Shown here one piece after another: positions 55,683 to 64,000 of a DNA stretch of 64,000 nucleotides; positions within the stretch are counted from its first letter, which is position 1; the number at the start of each line of letters is the position of its first letter. The stretch is taken from the NCBI GenBank assembly GCA_007748055.1, contig CP036279.1, forward strand, positions 6,634,001-6,698,000, read 5' to 3'. The DNA comes from Kolteria novifilia (GTDB taxonomy: Bacteria; Planctomycetota; Planctomycetia; Kolteriales; Kolteriaceae). Below the pieces are notes generated by a model. It had not been told where the DNA came from. It saw only the letters and a program-made list of their open reading frames with translations, and made no database searches. Position numbers and translations under genes: made by a program.

Positions 55683-58226
55683 ATGAGATCCCTTGGTCAC
55701 GCGACATCCTGGATGCCTCTTCTGCTCGCCGCATTCCTCGCCGCGCCCGCGTCGGCCGACTCGAGAACCTCGGACTCGAGAGCCTCGAAATCATCTGCCG
55801 GCAACAACGACCACACCGCTTTCTTCAAGGATCACGTCCGCCCCCTTCTCACCAAGCATTGCCTCAAGTGTCATGGGCATGGCAAGACCGAAGGAGGCCT
55901 CGACCTCACCTCCCGGGCGTCGCTCCTCAAGGGTGGCGACTACGGTCCCGCCATCGACCTCGAGAACGTCGAGGAGAGCCCGCTGCTCGAGGCGATCAAC
56001 TACGACGGCCTGGAGATGCCACCAACCGGCAAGCTCCCCAAGAGCAAGATCGACGTCCTGACCAAGTGGGCCAAGAGGGGGGCGCCCTGGGGGCCCAACG
56101 ACGAACCGATCGCCGCCGAGCACGAGGAAGCCGGCCCCCCCGCGGTCAACGACGAGAACCGAAAGTTCTGGTCCTTCCAACCGGTCAAGCGGCCCGACGT
56201 TCCGGAAGTAGGCAACCCCGCGTGGATCAAGAATCCGATCGACGCGTTCGTCCTCGCGAACCTCGAGTCGGCCGGGCTCGAGCCCAATCCGCGAGCCGAG
56301 AAGCTGACCCTCCTGCGACGGGCGACCTACGACTTGACGGGCTTGCCGCCGACGCCCAAGGAGATCGACGAGTTCCTCGCCGACACCGAGCCGGGAGCCT
56401 ACGAACGGCTCGTCGACCGACTGTTGCAGTCGCCCCACTATGGCGAACGTTGGGGCCGGCACTGGCTCGACTTGGTTCGCTACGCCGAGACCAACAGCTT
56501 CGAACGCGACGGTGCCAAGCCCCATGTCTGGCGCTACCGCGACTACGTCATCAACTCGTTCGGCGACGACAAGCCCTACGATCAGTTCATCCGCGAACAA
56601 CTCGCGGGCGACGAGATCGAGGGGCGCACCGCCGAGCAACTGATCGCCACCGGCTACTTCCGGATCGGGCTCTGGGATGACGAGCCGGCCGATCGGCTGA
56701 TGGCGGAGTTCGACGAACTCGACGACTATGTCCGCACGACCGGCGAGGTCTTTCTCGGGCTTCGCATCGGCTGCGCCCGCTGTCACGACCACAAACTCGA
56801 TCCGGTGCCGCAAGCCGACTACTACCGCATGCTCGCCTTCTTCCGGGGCATTCGCCACTATGGCGTTCGCTCCCCGGAGAGTGTCGCGGCCGCTTCGCTG
56901 CGGTCGATCGCAACGCCCGAACAGCAGGCGTCCCACGAGAAGGTGATCGCCGACTGGCGTGGCAAGATTGACGACGCCAAGGCTCAAATGAAAGCGATCG
57001 AGGACTCGGTTAAGGACGACTTCATCCCCGTCGAGCACGAGGAGTTCCGTCACGAACAGAGCCGCGTCTCCATCCTGAAAAAACGTGTCCCGAAGAAGCT
57101 TCCGCAAGAGAACTTCGATCGCTACGTCGCGCTGGGCAAGCGGATCAAGCACCTCGAACGCCATCGCCCCCAGCCGTTGCATCTGGCCCTCTGCGTGACG
57201 GAAGTCGGCCCCAAGCCGGCGACGACGCACGTGCTTGGTCGCGGCAATCCGCACTCTCCCTCCGAGGAAGTCTCTCCCGGATTCCCCTCGATTCTCGGCG
57301 TGCCCGATCCGACGATCCCGATCGCCGGGAACGATGCCCCTACCTCCGGCCGACGCACGGTGCTCGCCGATTGGATTGCGAGCGAGGAGAATCCGCTGAC
57401 CGCGCGGGTGATGGCCAATCGGGTTTGGCAACACCACTTCGGCCGAGGCATCGTCGCGTCTCCCAACGACTTCGGGATGGCCGGATTGAAGCCGACTCAC
57501 CCCGAGTTGCTCGATTGGCTGGCGAGCGAGTTCGTCCAGATGGGCTGGCGACTCAAGCCGCTGCATCGGCTGATCATGACGTCGAACACGTATCAGATGT
57601 CCTCGCGAGCGAACCCGAAAGCGTTGGCGGCGGACCCGGACAATGAAACCTTCTGGCGATTCAACATGCGACGGCTCGGGGCCGAGGAACTGCGGGACTC
57701 GATTCTCTCGGTGATCGGATCGCTCAACCCGAAGATGGGCGGCCCGAGCATCTATTCGTTCATCCAGGACGAGGTGCTCCAGGGGCAATCGCTTCCGGGC
57801 GAGGGTTGGGGCAAGTCGCCGCCGGCGGAACAGAATCGCCGCAGCGTCTACATTCACGTCAAGCGGTCGCTGATCACGCCGATCCTCGCCAGTTTTGATG
57901 TGGCCGATGTCGATTCGAGTTGCCCGGTTCGCTTCGAGACGACGCAGCCGACTCAGTGCCTCGCGACGCTCAACAGCGAGTTCCTCCACGAGCGGGCGAA
58001 GCGTTTCGCGGAGTACCTGACCAAGCAGGCCGGCGACGACCCGAAGTCCCAAGTCGAGTTGGCCCTCTTGCGGACCTTGCAGCGTCCCGCGACCGAGGCC
58101 GAGATCGCCCGGGGCGTCAAGCTGATCAACGAACTTATGGCGGATGATGGAGCGACGCCCGAACAGGCGCTCGCGTACTTCTGCCTGGTGACGCTGAACC
58201 TCAACGAGTTCCTCTATCTGGACTGA
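55683..58226 (+). CDS. Exported cytochrome c/DUF1549/DUF1553 protein
   Basis: The 847-residue protein has a signal peptide (LLLAAFLAAPASA) and a planctomycete-type cytochrome c domain with CLKCHG (~60) and EGGLDLTSRASLLKGGDYG. DUF1549 follows at ~200-410 (HWLDLVRYAETNSFERDG, YRDYVINSF, and a second heme-like GCARCHDHKLDP). DUF1553 lies at ~560-830 (NPLTARVMANRVWQHHFGRG, FGMAGLKPTHPELLDWLA). It is periplasmic and its biochemical role is unknown; these proteins pair with DUF1501 across the phylum, as here (next gene, 78 bp on). GTG 55677 is an alternative start. Confidence 0.93.
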   Translation: MRSLGHATSWMPLLLAAFLAAPASADSRTSDSRASKSSAGNNDHTAFFKDHVRPLLTKHCLKCHGHGKTEGGLDLTSRASLLKGGDYGPAIDLENVEESPLLEAINYDGLEMPPTGKLPKSKIDVLTKWAKRGAPWGPNDEPIAAEHEEAGPPAVNDENRKFWSFQPVKRPDVPEVGNPAWIKNPIDAFVLANLESAGLEPNPRAEKLTLLRRATYDLTGLPPTPKEIDEFLADTEPGAYERLVDRLLQSPHYGERWGRHWLDLVRYAETNSFERDGAKPHVWRYRDYVINSFGDDKPYDQFIREQLAGDEIEGRTAEQLIATGYFRIGLWDDEPADRLMAEFDELDDYVRTTGEVFLGLRIGCARCHDHKLDPVPQADYYRMLAFFRGIRHYGVRSPESVAAASLRSIATPEQQASHEKVIADWRGKIDDAKAQMKAIEDSVKDDFIPVEHEEFRHEQSRVSILKKRVPKKLPQENFDRYVALGKRIKHLERHRPQPLHLALCVTEVGPKPATTHVLGRGNPHSPSEEVSPGFPSILGVPDPTIPIAGNDAPTSGRRTVLADWIASEENPLTARVMANRVWQHHFGRGIVASPNDFGMAGLKPTHPELLDWLASEFVQMGWRLKPLHRLIMTSNTYQMSSRANPKALAADPDNETFWRFNMRRLGAEELRDSILSVIGSLNPKMGGPSIYSFIQDEVLQGQSLPGEGWGKSPPAEQNRRSVYIHVKRSLITPILASFDVADVDSSCPVRFETTQPTQCLATLNSEFLHERAKRFAEYLTKQAGDDPKSQVELALLRTLQRPATEAEIARGVKLINELMADDGATPEQALAYFCLVTLNLNEFLYLD

Positions 58227-58304
58227 GCGATCCGAGACCGTTTGCGTCGTCGGCCGGACATCGCCTGGAAGGACCGATGGACCAATGGGCTGGAGAGAGA
58301 CCTG

Positions 58305-59876
58305 ATGATGAAGAAGCAGACCCCCTCTAACTCCCCCTTGGACAAGGGGGAGCAATTGGAATCAACCTTGGACAAAGGGGAGCATTCGAACTCCGCGGGA
58401 ACATCGCACTTCGTGGCGGGGCGTCCCGAGTGCGGCCGGACGAGGCGCGAGTTCTTCTGGCAAACCGGGGCGGGCTTCACGTCGGTCGCTCTGGCGGGCA
58501 TGCTGGGCAAGGACTTTCTCGCGCGGCAAGCGGTCGCGGCCGACGGCGTCACGCCCTACAAGTATGTCAACCCGCTGGCACCGAAAGAGCCTCACTACCC
58601 CGGGAAGGCCAAGTCGGTCATCTTCCTGTTCATGTACGGCGGCCCCAGCCACATCGACACCTTCGACTACAAACCCGACCTGGTCGGCATGGACAACAAG
58701 ACGGTCAAGGTGAGAACGTTCGGTCGTGGCGGGCACAAGAACGAAGGCCGCATCGTCGAGCCTCGCTGGAAGTTCAAGCGGCACGGCGAGTCGGGTCAGT
58801 GGGTCTCCGAACTCTTCCCACATCTTGCAACGTGCGTCGACGACATCGCGTTTCTCAAGTCGATGACCGCCGACTCGCCGATCCACGGCTCGGCGATGCT
58901 GCAAATGAACTCGGGCAGGATCCTCAGCGGCAGCCCGGCGCTCGGCTCGTGGGTCAACTATGGACTCGGCTCGGAGAACGAAAATCTACCGGGGTTCGTG
59001 GTGATGCTCGATCCTCGCGGCGGCCCCATCAGCGGCGCGAAGAACTGGAGTTGCGGCTTCATGCCCGCGTCGTACCAAGCGACGGTGATGCGAGCGAAGG
59101 GTTCGCCGATCCTCAACCTCAAGCCGCCGACGGAGATGACGCCCGCGATGCAGCGGCGCGTCCTCGACTCCCTGCGGGACTACAACGTCGAGCATCAAGG
59201 CCCGCGGATCGACAACTCGGTCCTCGCGGCGCGGATCGCCAACTACGAGCTTGCGTACAAGATGCAATCGGCCGCTCCCGAAGCGGTCGACCTCAATCAG
59301 GAATCGGAGGAGACCAAGAGGCTCTACGGTCTCGACGATGAGCGTTCGGAGGTCTTCGGGCGCCAGTGCCTGATGGCCCGTCGGCTGGTCGAGCGGGGAG
59401 TCCGCTTCATCCAGCTCTACTCCGGGGGCAATCACTTTCTCTCAACATGGGACGCTCACGGCGACTTGGTCAAGAATCACAACTTGCACTCCGGCGAGAC
59501 CGACAAGCCGATCGCCGGGTTGCTCAAGGACCTCAAGCGGCGGGGCCTGCTCGAAGAGACGTTGGTGGTCTGGGGCGGGGAGTTCGGTCGGCAACCGACG
59601 GCCGAGTACGCGAAGGGAACCGGCCGCGACCACAACGCGTACGGCTTCACCATGTGGATGGCCGGCGGGGGCATCAAAGGCGGTCAAAGCGTCGGCCGGA
59701 CCGACGAACTGGGCAGCGCGGCGGTCGAACGGCGGCTTCACGTCAAGCACTTGCACGCGACGATCCTGCATCAGCTCGGCCTCGACCCCAATGCGCTGAC
59801 GTACTTCTACGCGGGGCTCGATCAGAAGCTCGTCGGGGTCGAAGGGGCCGAGCCGATCGCCGAACTCATCTCCTGA
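58305..59876 (+). CDS. Tat-exported DUF1501 protein
   Basis: The 523-residue protein has a twin-arginine signal (CGRTRREFFWQTGAGF), then the DUF1501 alkaline-phosphatase-like fold. It shows KSVIFLFMYGGPSHIDTFD, FLKSMTADSPIHGSAML, GSWVNYGLGSENENLPGFV, and late VVWGGEFGRQPTAE with DHNAYGF. It is a sulfatase/phosphatase-fold protein of unknown substrate that pairs with the upstream DUF1549/DUF1553 protein. The first ~35 residues before the Tat motif are abnormal: they translate two copies of a palindromic DNA repeat (SPLDKGEQ, TLDKGEHS). ATG 58305 has GGAGAGAG upstream; adjacent ATG 58308 is also possible. Confidence 0.93.
   Translation: MMKKQTPSNSPLDKGEQLESTLDKGEHSNSAGTSHFVAGRPECGRTRREFFWQTGAGFTSVALAGMLGKDFLARQAVAADGVTPYKYVNPLAPKEPHYPGKAKSVIFLFMYGGPSHIDTFDYKPDLVGMDNKTVKVRTFGRGGHKNEGRIVEPRWKFKRHGESGQWVSELFPHLATCVDDIAFLKSMTADSPIHGSAMLQMNSGRILSGSPALGSWVNYGLGSENENLPGFVVMLDPRGGPISGAKNWSCGFMPASYQATVMRAKGSPILNLKPPTEMTPAMQRRVLDSLRDYNVEHQGPRIDNSVLAARIANYELAYKMQSAAPEAVDLNQESEETKRLYGLDDERSEVFGRQCLMARRLVERGVRFIQLYSGGNHFLSTWDAHGDLVKNHNLHSGETDKPIAGLLKDLKRRGLLEETLVVWGGEFGRQPTAEYAKGTGRDHNAYGFTMWMAGGGIKGGQSVGRTDELGSAAVERRLHVKHLHATILHQLGLDPNALTYFYAGLDQKLVGVEGAEPIAELIS
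58331..58392. repeat. Palindromic repeat translated inside the DUF1501 gene
   Basis: CTCCCCCTTG-GA-CAAGGGGGAG at 58331-58352 has perfect 10-bp arms. A degenerate second copy (ACCTTGGACAAAGGGGAG) lies at ~58365-58383. Both stay in frame and encode SPLDKGEQ and TLDKGEHS. Related units occur at 54373-54432. Confidence 0.85.
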
Positions 59877-60100
59877 GCGAGTCGTGAGACGGATCATCCG
59901 AATCGCTCAAGGCCTCCTTCGCGGCCGCCTCGCGCTGGTTTCGCGTCCTTTTGCGCGCCGTTTCCGTCCAAAACGGACGCAAAACGATTGAAAAGGCACC
60001 CTTTTTCGTTCAGTTTGTGGGGACATTGAGCGGCTTTCCGTCCATTTTCGTCTCGAAGGAAAGCTTGGGGAAGCTCGATGAACCATCCAATGGAACCGAC

Positions 60101-61180
60101 ATGAACAAGACTCGTTCGACCCTCCTGCTGCTCCTGGCGGGCGCCTTCCTCGTGGGATGTGGTGACTCCGGCGGAGGCAACAGCAAGCCGACCGTCGCCT
60201 ACGTGACCAACGGCATCGCCTCCTTTTGGCTCATCGCTGAAAAGGGCGCCGAAGCGGCCGCAAAGGACTCCGACGTCAACGTCGAGGTCAAGATGCCTCC
60301 CAAGGGGGTCGCCGACCAAAAGCGCATGGTTCAAGAGCTCCTCACCGCCGGCGTCGACGGCATCGCCATCAGCCCCATCGATCCCGCCAACCAGGGGGAT
60401 CTGTTCAAGGAGATCTCCGAGCGAACCAACCTGATCACGCAAGACTCCGACGCTCCCGAGAGCGACCGTCTCTGCTATATCGGGATGGACAACTACAAAG
60501 CCGGCCGCATGTGTGGCGAGTTGGTCAAGGAAGCGATGCCCGAAGGAGGCACCGTCATGCTCTTTGTCGGACGCCTCGGCCAGCTCAATGCCCGCTTGCG
60601 TCGCCAGGGCGTCATCGACGAGTTGCTCGATCGTGACGAAGACCCGAATCGATACGATCAGCCCGGCTCGGAGATCAAAGGGGACAAGTACACCATCCTC
60701 GGAACCCAAACCGACCTGTTCGACTTCGCCAAGGCCAAGTCGCTCGCCGAAGATTCGATCGCCAAGTATCCCGATCTCGGCTGCATGGTCGGCCTCTTCG
60801 CCTACAACCCGCCCAAATGTCTCGAAGCGGTGAAGGAAGCTCAGAAGGTCGGCCAGATCAAAGTCGTCGGCTTCGACGAGGATGACGAGACCCTCCAAGG
60901 GATCAAGGATGGCTCCCTCTACGGCAGCGTCGTCCAGAACCCCTACCAGTACGGCTACGAGTCGGTCCGCGTCCTCGCGGGACTCGCGCGCGGCGATCAA
61001 TCGGTCCTTCCCGAGGGCGGCTTCCTCGACATCCCCGCCCGAAAGATCAAAGCCGACACCGTCGACGAGTTCTGGGCCAATCTCAAGGAACTGACCGGAG
61101 AATCCCCGAAGCCCGCCGACGAGTCCAAGGACGAGTCGACAAAAGGCGAGTCCAAGGACGAGTCGTCGAAGGGATCCTAG
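60101..61180 (+). CDS. Sugar-type ABC transporter substrate-binding lipoprotein
   Basis: The 359-residue protein has a lipoprotein signal ([11 protein letters not shown], lipid Cys20). A periplasmic-binding-protein type I fold of the ribose/xylose class follows. It shows [79 protein letters not shown], and [13 protein letters not shown]. The end is a Lys/Glu/Ser-rich repeat tail ([15 protein letters not shown]). It binds a sugar or related small ligand outside the membrane. The ATPase and permease genes follow, but a 463-bp gap with a repeat array separates them. Confidence 0.9.
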   Translation: MNKTRSTLLLLLAGAFLVGCGDSGGGNSKPTVAYVTNGIASFWLIAEKGAEAAAKDSDVNVEVKMPPKGVADQKRMVQELLTAGVDGIAISPIDPANQGDLFKEISERTNLITQDSDAPESDRLCYIGMDNYKAGRMCGELVKEAMPEGGTVMLFVGRLGQLNARLRRQGVIDELLDRDEDPNRYDQPGSEIKGDKYTILGTQTDLFDFAKAKSLAEDSIAKYPDLGCMVGLFAYNPPKCLEAVKEAQKVGQIKVVGFDEDDETLQGIKDGSLYGSVVQNPYQYGYESVRVLAGLARGDQSVLPEGGFLDIPARKIKADTVDEFWANLKELTGESPKPADESKDESTKGESKDESSKGS

Positions 61181-61323
61181 TGACCGTTCCGCCCGTGAAT
61201 CACTGGCTTTCTTCACCTCTCCTCGGGGAAAGGTCGGCGAGTTCCGTGAGCCGGGTGAGGGGAAGAACAATTCCGCGACCAGGCGCACGTCCACGACGAA
61301 CAGCCCCCTCACCCCTAACCCCT

Positions 61324-61542
61324 CTCCCACGGGGAGAGGGGAACAAGAGGCTCGCTCTCCCACGGGGAGAGGGGAACAAGAGGCTCGCTCTCCCACGGGG
61401 AGAGGGGAACAAGAGGGTCACTCTCCCACGGGGAGAGGGGAACAAGAGGCTCACTCTCCCACCGGGAGAGGGGAACAAGAGGCTCACTCTCCCACGGGGA
61501 GAGGGGAACAAGAGGCTCACTCTCCCACGGGGAGAGGGGAAC
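61324..61542. repeat. 33-bp tandem repeat array (about 7 copies), inverted relative to 50818-51002
   Basis: CTCCCACGGGGAGAGGGG then AACAAGAGGCTCGCT repeats every 33 bp from 61324, with seven starts. It is the reverse-complement family of the 50818 array (AGCCTCTTGTTCCCCTCTCC core). A companion sequence at about 61200-61262 matches, reversed, the one at 51055-51115. The array lies in the 61181-61643 gap between the binding-protein gene and the ATPase gene; no gene is supported there. Confidence 0.85.
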
Positions 61543-61643
61543 GATAGGGTCTGGCCGCTGGTCATCGTTCGAACACCAAGTCGTTTCGAAATCCGATACG
61601 GAAGATCATCGCGTCTCGCACGCTCCGAGGCAGTGCCATCGCC

Positions 61644-63170
61644 ATGACCGAAATCGAATCATCACCGCTTCTCGAAGCCCGGGGAATCACCAAGCAATTC
61701 CCCGGCGTCCTCGCCCTCCACAACGTCGGCATGTCGCTGCGCGCCGGCGAGATCCTCGCGGTAATGGGCGAGAACGGCGCCGGCAAGAGTACACTGATGA
61801 AGATCCTCGCCGGCGTCCAAACGCCCGACGAGGGCCAACTCTTCGTCGACGGCCGGCCCGTCACCATCGACTCGGTCGAGGATGCCCTGGAGGAAGGAGT
61901 CGCCCTGATTCACCAGGAGCTCAACCTCGCCGACAACCTCGATGTCGCCTCGAACATCTTCCTCGGACGCGAACCGCGGAGCCAAGGCCTGATCGACGAC
62001 CGCGAGTGTCGACGCAGGGCGAGCGACTACCTCAAACAAGTCGGCCTCGACCTCTCGCCCAAGCGAATCGTCGGCACCCTTTCCATCGGCCAGCAACAGA
62101 TGGTCGAGATCGCCAAGGCGCTCTCGGTCAACGCCCGCGTGCTGATCATGGACGAGCCGACCTCGAGCCTGTCGCAGAGCGAGACCGAGGCCCTCTTCCG
62201 CGTCGTCCACGACTTGCGACAACGCGGCGTCGGCATCGTTTACATCTCGCACCGTTTGGCCGAGGTAAGCCAGATCGCCGATCGGGTCGTCGTCCTTCGC
62301 GACGGCGAGAACGCCGGGGAGCTAGCGCGGGAGGAGATCGCTCACGACCGCATGGTCAAGCTCATGGTCGGACGCGACATCTCCGGCTTCTACGTTCATC
62401 TTCCCCACGAACCGGGCGCGGTCGTCCTCGAGGCACGCGATCTGGTCGTTCCCGAACATCCCACGCATCCGGTCTCCTTCTCGCTACGGGCGGGCGAGAT
62501 CGTCGGGATGGCGGGCCTGATCGGAGCCGGCCGTACCGAACTTCTACGCGTCCTCTTCGGCGTCACCCGACCGCTCGGCGGCACCATCAGCTCCAGCGGT
62601 CGTCCCGTCACCTTCCGGGAGCCCTTCGACGCGATCAAGCAGGGGATCGCCCTGGTGCCGGAGGATCGCAAGCTCGAAGGCTTGGTCCTCGAGATGTCGG
62701 TCCGCGAGAACGTCGGGCTGGCGGGGCTCTTCCAGCATCGCGGGCCGTGGGGCTGGCGCAACGGAGTTCGCGAACGCGACGACACGACCCGGATGGTCGA
62801 ACGGCTCAACATCAAGACCCCGACCCAGCACCAGATCGTGCAGTTACTCTCCGGCGGCAATCAGCAGAAAGTCGTGCTGGGCAAATGGCTCGCGTTGGGA
62901 CCCAAGGTTCTCTTGCTCGACGAGCCGACCCGCGGCATCGACGTCGGGGCCAAGCAGGAGATCTACCGGCTCATGGAGGAACTCGCTCAACAGGGCGTTG
63001 CGATCCTCTTCGTCAGCAGTGACCTGGAGGAGATTCTCAGCATGTCCGACCGGACACTGGTGATGCACGAGGGAGCGATCACCGGGGAACTCGCCCGCGA
63101 GGAACTGAACGAAGAGGCGGTGATGCGGCTCGCCACCGGAGCGACCGCCGAGCTAACGTATTCCCAGTAA
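61644..63170 (+). CDS. Sugar ABC transporter ATPase (RbsA/MglA/XylG type, two NBDs)
   Basis: The 508-residue protein has two nucleotide-binding domains. NBD1 has Walker [11 protein letters not shown] loop [17 protein letters not shown], a signature [15 protein letters not shown] and [11 protein letters not shown]2 has the family's degenerate Walker A ([10 protein letters not shown], Lys replaced by Arg), signature [15 protein letters not shown], and [14 protein letters not shown]. This asymmetry is normal for ribose/xylose/galactoside importers. It powers uptake with the upstream binding protein and the downstream permease. Confidence 0.96.
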   Translation: MTEIESSPLLEARGITKQFPGVLALHNVGMSLRAGEILAVMGENGAGKSTLMKILAGVQTPDEGQLFVDGRPVTIDSVEDALEEGVALIHQELNLADNLDVASNIFLGREPRSQGLIDDRECRRRASDYLKQVGLDLSPKRIVGTLSIGQQQMVEIAKALSVNARVLIMDEPTSSLSQSETEALFRVVHDLRQRGVGIVYISHRLAEVSQIADRVVVLRDGENAGELAREEIAHDRMVKLMVGRDISGFYVHLPHEPGAVVLEARDLVVPEHPTHPVSFSLRAGEIVGMAGLIGAGRTELLRVLFGVTRPLGGTISSSGRPVTFREPFDAIKQGIALVPEDRKLEGLVLEMSVRENVGLAGLFQHRGPWGWRNGVRERDDTTRMVERLNIKTPTQHQIVQLLSGGNQQKVVLGKWLALGPKVLLLDEPTRGIDVGAKQEIYRLMEELAQQGVAILFVSSDLEEILSMSDRTLVMHEGAITGELAREELNEEAVMRLATGATAELTYSQ

Positions 63171-63183
63171 GAGTCCCCAGTAG

Positions 63184-63201
63184 GGTGGGTCTCGACCCAC
63201 C
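63184..63201. repeat. GGTGGGTC-TC-GACCCACC palindrome
   Basis: A perfect 8-bp stem with a 2-base loop lies between the ABC ATPase and permease genes, 13 bp after the ATPase stop. It is of the GGTGGGTCtcGACCCACC kind known as a dispersed intergenic palindrome; it might attenuate read-through to the permease. Confidence 0.5.
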
Positions 63202-63260
63202 AACAAGAACTCCGCGACCAAGACACGAACGCAACGACTCAGGAACCTCGAACGACCATC

Positions 63261-64000
63261 ATGAAGAAAACGCTCGGCATTTTGGGACTCTTGATCGTCG
63301 TCGTCGCGATCACGGCGATGGGCAACCCCAAGAGCTTCCTCTCGCCCTACAACCTCGAAAACCTCACGAAGTGGACCAGCCTCTTCGGCATCATCAGCAT
63401 TGGGGTCTCGTTCGTCATCATCACCGGAGGCATCGATCTCTCGATCGGCTCGGTCGTTGGACTGACCGGATGTCTCCTCGCGATGCTCGTCAGCGATTGG
63501 GGCGTCCCGGCCGTTCTCGCCGTCCCGATCGTTCTGGTCATCTCCCTCATCCTGGGACTCTGCCATGGTCTGCTCATCGCCAAGCTCAAACTTCAGCCAT
63601 TCATCGTGACCCTCTGCGGGCTCTTGCTCTACCGCGGCATTTCTCGCTTCATGTCCGGCGACGATACCCAGGGCTTCGGCAACGAACACCAAACACTTCG
63701 CATGCTTGCCAACGGCAAGATCCCAATTCCGTTTACCGACGGGTTCGACCTCCCCATCCCCGCGATCATGCTGATCGTGCTGGCAGTCGTCGCCGCGATC
63801 TTTCTCAACAAGACGATCTACGGACGCTATCTCCTCGCCCTCGGACGCAACGAGCAAGCCGCGCGCTACAGCGGCATCAACACCGACGTGATGGTGATCC
63901 TGTCCTACGTGATCTGCTCGATGGCGGCGGGTTTGGGGGGCGTCCTCTTCGCGCTCGACTTGAATTCGGTGCAGCCGGCGAGCATGGGCGAGTTCTACGA
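63261..64000 (+). CDS. Sugar ABC transporter permease (3' truncated by window end)
   Basis: The frame from ATG 63261 stays open to the window end (246 codons). It opens MKKTLGILGLLIVVVAITAM, and has the family segment SVFVIITGGIDLSIGS-like ISIGVSFVIITGGIDLSIGS and LIAKLKLQPFIVTL. It ends in a membrane helix and the ALGRNEQAARYSGIN cytoplasmic loop that contacts the ATPase. Six or more membrane helices are expected in the full protein. It belongs with the binding protein and ATPase upstream as the ribose/xylose-type importer; the stop lies beyond the window. Confidence 0.93.
   Translation, partial: MKKTLGILGLLIVVVAITAMGNPKSFLSPYNLENLTKWTSLFGIISIGVSFVIITGGIDLSIGSVVGLTGCLLAMLVSDWGVPAVLAVPIVLVISLILGLCHGLLIAKLKLQPFIVTLCGLLLYRGISRFMSGDDTQGFGNEHQTLRMLANGKIPIPFTDGFDLPIPAIMLIVLAVVAAIFLNKTIYGRYLLALGRNEQAARYSGINTDVMVILSYVICSMAAGLGGVLFALDLNSVQPASMGEFY

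Noticed and set aside
55791-58355. Very long open frame (~850 codons) on the minus strand opposite the DUF1549/DUF1553 gene
   Set aside because: GC-rich third positions keep the antisense frame open; it has no domain, and the plus strand has clear family motifs throughout.

Overview
The window is GC-rich, densely coding bacterial DNA. Several markers point to Planctomycetota. There is a cytochrome c/DUF1549/DUF1553 protein directly followed by a Tat-exported DUF1501 protein (55683-59876). Two large surface proteins carry an N-terminal LExRxV-type planctomycete export motif (19294-24879 and 42060-44645). There is also a transmembrane Ser/Thr kinase, a formylglycine sulfatase, a redoxin-cytochrome c-copper monooxygenase-like fusion, and an S1 protein with a Gly-rich tail. 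I cannot place it below phylum. I see no rRNA, tRNA, CRISPR array, prophage or intact insertion sequence.

Layout. 1-10 kb: the end of an exported MORN-like protein, citrate synthase, a pyruvate/indolepyruvate-type decarboxylase, a receptor-like Ser/Thr kinase, an exported Ppx/GppA-like protein and an OprP-type porin. 10-19 kb: a cyclic-nucleotide-binding protein followed by a nucleotide-translocase-like membrane protein with a HEAT-repeat tail, a CE15-type esterase, a Na+/phosphate symporter with PhoU-like tail, an alpha/beta hydrolase and a YihY/BrkB membrane protein. 19-30 kb: a 1,861-residue surface protein, a frameshifted RHH antitoxin-like gene, an S1-domain protein, a sulfatase and a DUF427 protein. 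30-33 kb: a translationally coupled three-gene signalling operon (small HD-partner-like domain, HDOD, hybrid histidine kinase lacking its phosphoacceptor His). 33-42 kb: ACT protein, small membrane proteins, fmt, ppk1-PiT and a PilZ protein. 42-51 kb: a secreted cyclophilin/DUF4114 protein, rhodanese, a DUF6065-like protein, a guanylate-kinase-like protein, a CHAD protein and ispG. 51-64 kb: the redoxin/cytochrome/copper fusion, two tandem paralogous lipoproteins, the DUF1549/DUF1553-DUF1501 pair and a ribose/xylose-type ABC importer whose permease runs off the window.

Two themes link genes. First, phosphate and polyphosphate functions recur: an exported Ppx/GppA-like protein next to an OprP-like porin, a Na/Pi symporter with PhoU-like tail, ppk1 next to PiT, and a CHAD (polyphosphate-binding type) protein. 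Second, small repeats are active in the 47-63 kb half. Two copies of a 158-bp MITE have perfect or near-perfect terminal inverted repeats and CTAR target duplications; one sits exactly on the stop codon of the guanylate-kinase-like gene. Two composite 33-bp tandem arrays lie in opposite orientation 10 kb apart. A CCCCCTTG/CAAGGGGG palindrome is translated in frame at the N-terminus of the DUF1501 protein and probably also in the second lipoprotein.

The most unusual candidates are the His-to-Arg hybrid kinase coupled to HDOD, the exported degenerate Ppx/GppA-like protein beside a phosphate-type porin, and the cyclic-nucleotide-binding/translocase-HEAT pair. All assignments come from reading the sequence and recalling families; no database search was run.
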